From Chloroflexota bacterium (GTDB lineage: Bacteria > Chloroflexota > Limnocylindria > Limnocylindrales > CSP1-4), in assembly GCA_013698095.1 (NCBI GenBank), contig JACCVQ010000073.1, positions 1-33,466 on the forward strand: 33,466 bases of DNA, written 5' to 3'. The notes below the pieces were generated by a model, which saw only the letters and a program-made list of their open reading frames with translations, was not told the origin of the DNA and made no database searches. This document shows, piece by piece, positions 7,964 to 16,491 of this stretch. A program made the translations under genes and the position numbers. The stretch's first letter is position 1. Every line of letters begins with the position of its first letter.

Positions 7964-8686
7964 CTAGCAGTTCACCGGACGCGCCTTCGGATGGGCCTCT
8001 TCGGGCGTCGCCGGCTCGACACCGACTGCCCGCGCGACCACCTGGAGCTTCGGGAAGCTCCCCCCCGGTCCGGTGGAGGTCTGGAGCCAGAGGGTCTCCT
8101 GCTTGGCGGCGATCGCCTTGTCGAGGAAGTGGCTGTCGGCGGGGACCCGGGGCAGGACGGCCGAGATCGTGTAGACGTAGCGCTGGTCGTCGCTCGTGTA
8201 GACCGACACGATCATCCCGATCATGCCCTTGCCGGCGTTGCGCTTCGACTGGGTGAGGAGCGGCAGGAACATGCCGGTCCGAGCGTGGGCGTACAGGTAG
8301 GTCGCCTTGCTCTGGCCCGGCTGGCCGAGCTGCGGATGCTCGAAGTACATCGCGACGTTGCACGACGGGTAGGCCGCGTTGGGCTGGGCGATGACCGGCA
8401 GGTCGATGCCGAGCGCCTCGACGACGACCCGGGTGGCGAGCCGGTTCGGGTCCGGCGACGCGGTCGGGGCGATGCTGGCTGGGACGGATGTCTCGAGCGG
8501 CGGCAGGCTTGGGACCCGGAAGCTCGGGCTCGCCGGGCCGGGGCTCTGCGTCTGGCCGGCCGTGATGGGTCCGGCCTGGGCCGGAGTTCCGTACTGGAGG
8601 AGCCCAGCTGCGAGCAGCGTCACTCCGGCAGCGGTCAGGACGGCGGGAACGAGGCGGTCGCGGAGGACGCGGGTCAGGGAGCGCAT
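7964..8686 (-). CDS. Sortase-fold membrane-anchored protein lacking the catalytic Cys (paralog 1)
   Basis: A 240-residue protein: one N-terminal TM helix (about 12-30), a Pro/Ser/Thr-rich linker (about 33-80), then a sortase-like beta-barrel. The sortase histidine is recognisable in TYLYAHARTGMF (His134). The strand that should carry the nucleophile as TLxTC reads LWLQTSTG, placing Ser204 where Cys is expected. The arginine position after it appears as Lys213 in FPKLQVVARA. The only cysteines are Cys109 (YPSCNVAM) and the last residue, Cys240; neither is at the active-site position, but both have counterparts in the next paralog and could form a disulfide. Sortases are cell-surface transpeptidases; without the cysteine this one may be inactive or act differently. 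The alignment was made by eye. Confidence 0.75.
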   Translation of the reverse strand: MRSLTRVLRDRLVPAVLTAAGVTLLAAGLLQYGTPAQAGPITAGQTQSPGPASPSFRVPSLPPLETSVPASIAPTASPDPNRLATRVVVEALGIDLPVIAQPNAAYPSCNVAMYFEHPQLGQPGQSKATYLYAHARTGMFLPLLTQSKRNAGKGMIGMIVSVYTSDDQRYVYTISAVLPRVPADSHFLDKAIAAKQETLWLQTSTGPGGSFPKLQVVARAVGVEPATPEEAHPKARPVNC

Positions 8687-8695
8687 CGGGCGGGC

Positions 8696-8701
8696 ATCCT
8701 A
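8696..8701 (-). promoter_or_regulatory. Putative -10 element upstream of sortase-like paralog 1
   Basis: TAGGAT on the minus strand stands nine bases before the ATG at 8686. There is no Shine-Dalgarno sequence in the short gap, suggesting a leaderless or nearly leaderless transcript. Confidence 0.4.
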
Positions 8702-8745
8702 CCAGCGGCTCGTCCGGGGCGCCGTGGACGGGTTGTCGGGCCCGC

Positions 8746-8781
8746 TTGGCCGTCCGATCGGCCGTCCGCTCGGCCGTTTCG
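8746..8781 (+). repeat. Three tandem 12-bp imperfect repeats
   Basis: Three consecutive units, TTGGCCGTCCGA, TCGGCCGTCCGC and TCGGCCGTTTCG, occupy the gap between the two sortase-like genes. Each contains a GGCCG core. They lie upstream of paralog 1's promoter and just past the stop of paralog 2. Function is unknown; replication slippage is a simple explanation. Confidence 0.6.
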
Positions 8782-8793
8782 GCCGCCGTAACG

Positions 8794-9531
8794 TCAGGTG
8801 CAGGGGACCGGCTTGGCTTTGGGGTGAGCGGCGGCGTGATCGGCTGGCAGCACGATCAACGGCCGCGCGACGACCTGCGTCTTGCCCGGCGTGCCCCTCG
8901 GGCCCTCGGATGTTTGGAGCCAGAGGAGCTCGCTCGTCGCTCGGATCGCGTCATCGAGGTTCAGCTGGTGGAGGCGGACCTCGGTGACCGTGTACTCATG
9001 GAGGAGGTCGTCGCTCGTGTAGACCTGGACGACCATTCCGATCATCGACTTCGGCCCGCCGCTCCGGTTCAGGATCGCCCGCTCGTAGATCGGCCCGAAC
9101 ATCCCGTCGCGAGCATGGGCGTACAGGTAGGTCGACTTGCCGGTGCCCGGCTGGGACAGCTCCTGGATGTACATCGCCACGTCGCACTCGGGATAGGCGG
9201 TCGCTCCGCCGCGCGCCCGGACCACGGGCAGGTCGATCTCGAGCGCCTCGACGACTACCCGGGTCGCGACCCGGTTCGGCGGCGCGCTTGGCGGCGGCAG
9301 GGACGGGATCGAGGACGCGTTGATCGGCGGCAGAGTCGGCAGGGGCACGGGAGGGGACGCGGACGGGCCGGGATCGGCCGACACGATCGTGGGCTCGGGT
9401 GGCGGCGTCCGACCCGGAGCAGCCGCGTTGCCTTCGTAGTTCAGGATGCCGGCCGCGATCAGCGTCACCCCGGCCGCCGTGAGGACGGCGGGGAGCAATC
9501 GAACGCGGACCACCAGAAGGACGGAGCTCAC
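8794..9531 (-). CDS. Sortase-fold membrane-anchored protein lacking the catalytic Cys (paralog 2)
   Basis: A 245-residue paralog of the neighbouring gene with the same plan: TM helix with the shared LLPAVLTAAGVTLIAAG sequence, Pro-rich linker (about 36-88) and sortase-like domain from about 89. The histidine is in TYLYAHARDGMF (His139). The nucleophile strand reads LLWLQTSEG, again with Ser (208) at the expected Cys place, and Lys217 near the usual Arg. Cysteines are confined to Cys116 (YPECDVAM) and Cys244, next to the C-terminus, matching the pair in paralog 1. The start is a GTG at 9531; alignment with the paralog's N-terminus supports it. The two genes are a tandem duplication, with about 107 nt between them. 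The substrate, if any, is unknown and no LPxTG-type protein is visible nearby. Confidence 0.75.
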   Translation of the reverse strand: MSSVLLVVRVRLLPAVLTAAGVTLIAAGILNYEGNAAAPGRTPPPEPTIVSADPGPSASPPVPLPTLPPINASSIPSLPPPSAPPNRVATRVVVEALEIDLPVVRARGGATAYPECDVAMYIQELSQPGTGKSTYLYAHARDGMFGPIYERAILNRSGGPKSMIGMVVQVYTSDDLLHEYTVTEVRLHQLNLDDAIRATSELLWLQTSEGPRGTPGKTQVVARPLIVLPADHAAAHPKAKPVPCT

Positions 9532-9540
9532 CGGATCGCC

Positions 9541-9546
9541 AGCCTA
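9541..9546 (-). promoter_or_regulatory. Putative -10 element upstream of sortase-like paralog 2
   Basis: TAGGCT on the minus strand is nine bases before the GTG at 9531, the same spacing as in the paralog. No ribosome binding site is seen. Confidence 0.4.
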
Positions 9547-9587
9547 CGCTGCACTCGGGAGTCGTCGCCCCCGCCCGTCCGTACTGG

Positions 9588-9593
9588 TACCCT
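9588..9593 (+). promoter_or_regulatory. Putative -10 element upstream of the TlpA-like gene
   Basis: TACCCT is nine bases before the ATG at 9603. The surrounding GGTACCCTC is identical to that before the MFS gene. There is no Shine-Dalgarno sequence, so a short-leader or leaderless transcript is likely. Confidence 0.4.
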
Positions 9594-9602
9594 CGCGGTC
9601 GA

Positions 9603-10286
9603 ATGAAGACCGGGGTCTCGATTTTGGCCGGCCTCATCGCTGGCGTCCTCGTCGCCGTCGGTGTCCTCGCCGCATTCGTATTTGTCGGCCCGGACCCGAT
9701 CGGGCTGCGCCCCACGCCCGCCCCGACGGTCCAGCCGACGGCGTCGCCCTCTGCCTCGATCGTCCCTCCGGTCGCCAGCGCCAGCGCCGTGCCCGCGTCC
9801 TTCCCGCCGGGCGGCTCGGCCGGACCGAGCGACGCCGTCCAGGACGGGTTCCATGTCGGGGAGGTCGCGCCGGCGCTCGTCGTCCCGCAGGTCGGCGGCG
9901 GCACGATCGACTTGGCGAAGCTGCGCGGCCAGGCGGTCTGGCTCAACTTCATGCAGACGACCTGTCCCGAGTGCATCGACGAGTTCCCCCGGATGAACGC
10001 GTTCAAGGCCCGCTACGAGGCCGATGGGCTGGTCGTGATCGCGGTCGACATCCGCGAGGAAGAGGGTCTGGTCGCGTCGTTCGCTGCGCGTCTCAAGGCG
10101 ACGTTCCCGCTCGGGCTCGACACCGATGGCGCCGCCCAGCGCGCCTGGGGCGCCTTCGCCCTGCCGATGCACTTCTGGATCGATCGCGAGGGGATCGTCC
10201 GAGCGGGCGCGCTCGGCGGCATCGGACCCGACGTGATGGCGACCAGCCTCGCAAAGATCCTGCCCGGCGTGACGGTGACGCCGTAA
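9603..10286 (+). CDS. TlpA/ResA-like membrane-anchored thioredoxin-fold protein
   Basis: A 227-residue protein with an N-terminal TM anchor (about 6-28), a Pro/Ser/Thr-rich linker (about 30-80) and an AhpC/TSA-TlpA type thioredoxin domain. The redox motif is CPEC (Cys121 and Cys124) in LNFMQTTCPECIDEFP, and the cis-proline loop is ALPMHFWID. The GEVAPALVVPQVGGGTIDL opening is typical of the family. These proteins act outside the cell membrane as thiol-disulfide reductants, for example in cytochrome c maturation or in repairing extracytoplasmic thiols. It is divergent from the sortase-like pair, whose members each have two conserved cysteines, so they could be clients; that link is speculative. 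It ends 12 nt from the convergent nuoN stop, with no terminator between. Confidence 0.85.
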   Translation: MKTGVSILAGLIAGVLVAVGVLAAFVFVGPDPIGLRPTPAPTVQPTASPSASIVPPVASASAVPASFPPGGSAGPSDAVQDGFHVGEVAPALVVPQVGGGTIDLAKLRGQAVWLNFMQTTCPECIDEFPRMNAFKARYEADGLVVIAVDIREEEGLVASFAARLKATFPLGLDTDGAAQRAWGAFALPMHFWIDREGIVRAGALGGIGPDVMATSLAKILPGVTVTP

Positions 10287-10298
10287 CTCGCCGGCCCC

Positions 10299-11782
10299 TT
10301 AGCGGATCACCCCGGCGGCCGGCGCGATCGCCGCGGCGGCGTTCTCGATCATGCCAAGGATGAGGCCCGGGAACAGCCCGAACGCGATCGTCAGCGCGGT
10401 CGCCGCAGCCAGCCCGCCCCACAGCAGACGGCCGTGGCGCGGCGCCGGCCCGTCACTCACCGGATCGCGCATGAACATGTACACCACGACCCGCAGGTAG
10501 TAGAACGCGGCCGCGGCGGCATTCAGCATCATCAGCACGGCCAGGACGCCGACCCAGCCGCCTGCCTCCACCGCGGACTTGATCAACAGGAACTTGGCGA
10601 AGAAGCCGGCAGTCGGCGGGATCCCGGTCAGCGACAGCAGGAAGAGCGTCATCAGGAACGTCAGGGCGGGCTCGCGCCGGACGAGCCCGGCGAACGTACT
10701 CAGGCTCGACGTCACGCCGGCCCGCTTCTGGAGAGCCGCGATCACCGCGAACGCGCCGAGGTTCATGAAGGAATAGGCGGCGCCGTAGAACAGCAACCCC
10801 TCGAGGCCGCTCGCCTGGCCGCCGGCGTACGCCGCGAGTCCGACGAGCATGTAGCCGGTATGGGCGATCGAGCTGTAGGCCAACATCCGCTTGACGTTGT
10901 CCTGGGTCAGGGCGACGAGGTTGCCGAGGGTCATCGTCGTCGCGGCGAGGACGATCACGACCGGCAGCCAGTCCGCCTTCAGCGGCCCGAGCGCCTCGAC
11001 GAACAGGCGCAGGATCAAGGCGAACGCGCCGATCTTGGGGCCGACCGAGAGATAGCCGGTCACCGGCGTCGGCGAGCCCTGGTAGGCATCCGGCGTCCAG
11101 TAGTGGAACGGCACCGCTGCGATCTTGAACGCGACCCCGGTGGTCAGGAAGGCGAAGCCCATCGCCAGGCCCGGGCTGAATGGCTCCTGGCCGCTCGCGA
11201 CCTGGCTGAGCGTGCCAGCGACGTCGGAGATCCGGGTGGAGCCGGACAGGCCCCATACGAACGCCAGCCCGAACAGGAAGATCGCCGAGCTGAACGAGCC
11301 GAGCAGGAAGTACTTGATCGCGCCCTCGGTCGAGAAGCTGTCCGATTTGTGGTAGCCGGCCAGGAGATACCCCGGCAGGACCATGAGCTCGAGGCCAAGG
11401 AACAGGAGGAGCAGGTCGGCCGAGGCGGCGAGGACCATCGCCCCGCACATCGCGAATACGAGCACGATCGCGAATTCGGCGACCGGGAGGTTGCGCGGCG
11501 CCAGGTAGTCGGGGGCGAACACGATCGTCATCGCCACGATCGCGATGAATAGCAGGTCGAGGAACGTTGTCAGGGCGTCGAGCTTGTAGGCGCCGTCGAA
11601 CGCGGTCTGCGCGCCGAGCGAGCCGGCCGACACCGTGACCGCGGCCGTCAGGCCCAGGCCGAGGAGCGCAACGAAGACGACCATGGTCGACCGATTCGGC
11701 CAGATCAGGTCGACGAGCAGGATTGCGATCGCGGTTCCGACGGCCGCCAGCAACGGCCCGATGACGGTCAGGTCGGCGGCGG

Positions 11783-11786
<4 letters not shown>
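10299..11786 (-). CDS. nuoN: NADH-quinone oxidoreductase subunit N
   Basis: A 495-residue, 14-TM antiporter-like subunit of complex I, one of the three proton-pumping membrane subunits. Recognisable segments include the helix with GLELMVLPGYLLAG, followed by the EGAIKYFLLGSFSSAIFLFG region. VAFKIAAVPFHYWTPDAYQG carries the conserved lysine and histidine, and DNVKRMLAYSSIAHTGYML the TM8 region. The start is a GTG whose GTGA overlaps the nuoM stop by 4 nt. It is the last gene of the nuo operon and converges on the TlpA-like gene with only 12 nt between the stops. Confidence 0.95.
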
Positions 11787-13446
<1,660 letters not shown>

Positions 13447-13450
<4 letters not shown>

Positions 13451-15537
13451 CGGGCAGCCAGGACGAGGAACGAGCCGGCCATCACGATCAGGCCGACGGC
13501 GATCCCGAGGGCGTAGTTCTGGACGCGCCCGGTCTGGATCCGGCCGAGCCCCCGGCCGGCGCCGACGGTCGTGGCCGCGACGTCGTTCACCGTGTCGTCG
13601 ACGACACGCCGGTCGAACCACCACAGGAAGGCCGCGAGCCGGCCCCCGATCGTCATGAACAGGAGGTGGTTGAGATCGTCGAACCACCACTTGTTCAGCG
13701 ACGCCCGGTACAGGAACGGGACGCGGGCGGTCAGGCGCCGGACGCGCTCGGGGTCCGGGCGCCAGTTGATCGCGCGGAGGTTGACGCCGAACAGACGCCA
13801 GGCCGTGACCATCCCGATCGTCGCGACCGCCACGCTCGCCCCGATCAGGGCGCCGTCGATGCCGAAGAGCTGGTACTCCGCCTCCTTGTGACCGAGGATC
13901 ACGAGGCCGGGATGGAACACCGGCTCGAGCCAGTGATGGAGCAGGCCCGGGCCTTCGAGGCCGAGGAGCGGACCGAGCGGCGGACCGGGCAGCGACAGGA
14001 CGAGCCCGAGCAGGACAGTCGGCACGGCCAGGATCCAGAGCGGGGTGGTCATCACCGACGGAGACTCGTGGACGTGTGGCTCGATCGCGGGGTCGACCCG
14101 GCTCTCGCCCCAGAACGTCATCCCGATCAGGCGGAACATGTAGAAGGCGGTCATCACCGCGACTACGATCCCGATCGCCCAGACCCACTCGAAGTGGAGC
14201 TTGAACGCCTCGCCCAGGATCTCGTCCTTGGAGAAGAAGCCAGCCAACGGCGGGATGCCGGCGATCGCGATCGAGCCAATCAGCATCGTCCGGTAGGTGT
14301 GCGGGATCTTCTTCGCGAGGCCGCCCATCTTGCGCATGTCCTGCTCCTCGTGGACCGCGTGGATGACCGATCCCGAGCCGAGGAAGAGCAGGCCTTTGAA
14401 GAAGCCATGGGTCATCAGGTGGAAGATGGCCGCGGTGAACGCCCCGACCCCGAGTGCCGCGAACATGTATCCGAGCTGGCTGAGCGTCGAGTAGGCGAGG
14501 ACCCGTTTGATGTCGGTCTGGGTCATCGCGATCGACGCCGCCAGGATCGCCGTGAAGATGCCGATCGCGGCGACCACGACCATCACGTCCGGGGCGCTCG
14601 CGAAGATCGGGTTGGTCCGCGCGACGAGGTAGACGCCGGCGTTGACCATCGTGGCGGCGTGGATCAGGGCCGACACGGGGGTCGGGCCCTCCATCGCGTC
14701 CGGCAGCCAGACATGGAGCGGGAACTGGGCGCTCTTGCCCATCGCGCCGGCGAAGATCAGGAGGGCGACGATCCACATCGGGATCGGGAACGAGGCGGCG
14801 GCGCCCTCGGCGGTCAGCAGCTCGATCGCGTGGCGGATATTCAGCGTCCCGACGTTCACGAAGATCGCCATGATCCCGAGCGCGAACCCAACGTCGCCGA
14901 CGCGGTTGACGATGAACGCCTTCTTGGCCGCCAGCGCCGCGCTCCGCTTGTGCTTCCAGAACCCGATCAAAAGGTAGCTCGACAGGCCCACCAGCTCCCA
15001 GGCGACGAACACGACGAGGAAGCTGTCGGCCAGGACGAGCAGGAGCATCGAGACCATGAACAGGTTCAGGTAGGCAAAGAACCGCCAGTAGCCCGGGTCA
15101 TGGCTCATGTAGCCGATCGAGTAGACGTGGACGAGCAACCCGATCGTCAGGACGACGATCAGGAGACAGGCCGTCAGGTTGTCGACGAAGAAGCCGACAT
15201 CGACGACGAACGCGCCGGCTTGGTCGGGCGCGCCCGACGCGATCCACGTATAGATCGTCTGGCCGTAGCCGTGCTCCCCGAACGGCTCAGTGCCGCCCAG
15301 GGCGTTGAACGCGACCCACATCCCGATCAGCCATGCGAGCCCGATCGCGCCGACCGGCACGAGATGGGCGCTCTTCCCGAGCCGTCGCCCGACGAGCGCG
15401 GTGAACAGGAAGCCGGCCAGGGGCAGGGCGATGATCAGCGGGATCAGGAGGTCCCACGGGCCGCCGCCGATCGCGCCTTCGGACCCGGCCTCGGTCGCCC
15501 CGAGGATCGTCGCGAGGGGCAGGTCGAGCCCGCTCAT
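13447..15537 (-). CDS. nuoL: NADH-quinone oxidoreductase subunit L
   Basis: A 696-residue antiporter-like subunit, the distal proton pump of the complex I membrane arm. Conserved elements include FVAWELVGLSSYLLIGFW with the TM5 glutamate, GKSAQFPLHVWLPDAMEGPTP with the TM7 lysine, and DIKRVLAYSTLSQLGYMFAALG. FYMFRLIGMTFWG follows later. The C-terminus includes a soluble linker and the final helical segment that in other NuoL proteins forms the long lateral helix (about residues 560-696, ending in a hydrophobic IAVGLIVMAGSFLVLA anchor). The ATG at 15537 overlaps the nuoK stop by 4 nt. Length is somewhat above the Escherichia coli protein because of Ala/Gly-rich loops; nothing appears broken. 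Confidence 0.95.
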
Positions 15538-15935
15538 TGCGACATCGCGTCGTACTCGTCGACGAGCGGTGTCTTCTTGTTGCGGTAGATCGCCATGATG
15601 ATCGACAAGCCGACCGTCGCCTCACCGGCAGCAACGCCCATCACCATCAGGGCGATGACCGAGCCCTCGGCTCGGAACGCTGCGTTGTTGTCCGCCGCGA
15701 AAGACGCGAACGCGATGATCGAGAGGTTGACAGCGTTGAGCATCAGCTCGATCGACATGAGCATGCTGATCGCGTTGCGCCGGGCGAGGAAGCCGAACAT
15801 CCCGATCGCGAAGAGCAGGGTCGACAGGGTCAGGTAGGCGTTGAGCGAGCGGGATCCGCCGGCTGCCAGGGCGATCAGCCCGAGCCCGAGGACGAACGCT
15901 CCGGTCAGCGCCGTGCCGAGGAAGACGCGGATCAT
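15534..15935 (-). CDS. nuoK: NADH-quinone oxidoreductase subunit K, N-terminally extended
   Basis: A 133-residue subunit of complex I. The conserved core is clear: FGFLARRNAISMLMSIELMLNAVNL contains the membrane glutamate of TM2, and VAAGEATVGLSI the second glutamate of TM3. NuoK is normally about 100 residues with three TM helices. Here the ATG at 15935 adds about 30 residues, forming an additional hydrophobic segment (FLGTALTGAFVLGLGLIALAAG). That start is supported by its 4-nt ATGA overlap with the nuoJ stop, the pattern used throughout the operon. An internal start nearer the usual N-terminus cannot be excluded. The stop overlaps the nuoL ATG. Confidence 0.92.
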   Translation of the reverse strand: MIRVFLGTALTGAFVLGLGLIALAAGGSRSLNAYLTLSTLLFAIGMFGFLARRNAISMLMSIELMLNAVNLSIIAFASFAADNNAAFRAEGSVIALMVMGVAAGEATVGLSIIMAIYRNKKTPLVDEYDAMSQ

Positions 15936-16480
15936 CGCTGGGGGTCCGTTGGCCCGCCGCGCTCGCGCTTGGCGAGGAACACGCCGCCGATGACCGCTGC
16001 GAGGAGCAGGATTCCGAGAACTTCGAACGGCAGGATCCAGTCGGCGAAGAGGGCCTTGGCGAGGGCGACTGTGTCGGTGTTGCCTCGCTCTGTCCCGCCG
16101 CCCCACGTCGTCGAGCCGATCGCGAGCAGGACGACGACGGTCAGGATCACCGCGGCGGCCGCCGCCGGAGCGGCCTGGGTCTGGAAGACGAGCCGGGACG
16201 GGGCGGCCTTCGTCTGGGTGAGCATGATCGCGAACAGGACGAGGACGCTGATCGCGCCGATGTACACGAGGACCTGGGCGGCGGCAACGAGCGGCGCTCC
16301 GGCCATGACGTAGATCCCGGCGAGGGCTGCGAAGCAGACCATCATCGCCAGGCCGCAGCGGATGATGTCGCGCATCGTCACGACGGCAAGGCCGGAGGCG
16401 AGCATGGTCCCGGCGAGGAGGACGAACAGGGCGTCGTCCCAGGGGATGCTCGTGAACGGGATCGTCGAGCCGATCTCCAC
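15932..16480 (-). CDS. nuoJ: NADH-quinone oxidoreductase subunit J
   Basis: A 182-residue membrane subunit of complex I with five hydrophobic segments. The characteristic TM3 region is ALAGIYVMAGAPLVAAAQVLVYIGAISVLVLFAIML, which forms the flexible pi-bulge helix near the quinone cavity in other complexes; the AAQVLVYIGAI core is intact. The start is a GTG at 16480, 11 nt after the stop of the 2Fe-2S/GltD-like fusion gene. The C-terminus ends in a short basic tail overlapping nuoK by 4 nt. The region between TM4 and TM5 is Ala/Val-rich and otherwise unremarkable. Confidence 0.93.
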   Translation of the reverse strand: MEIGSTIPFTSIPWDDALFVLLAGTMLASGLAVVTMRDIIRCGLAMMVCFAALAGIYVMAGAPLVAAAQVLVYIGAISVLVLFAIMLTQTKAAPSRLVFQTQAAPAAAAAVILTVVVLLAIGSTTWGGGTERGNTDTVALAKALFADWILPFEVLGILLLAAVIGGVFLAKRERGGPTDPQR

Positions 16481-16491
16481 CCGCGGCTCGC

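Noticed and set aside
13666..15588. 640-codon open frame on the plus strand opposite nuoL
   Set aside because: Charged low-complexity translation; antisense shadow of a well-conserved membrane subunit.
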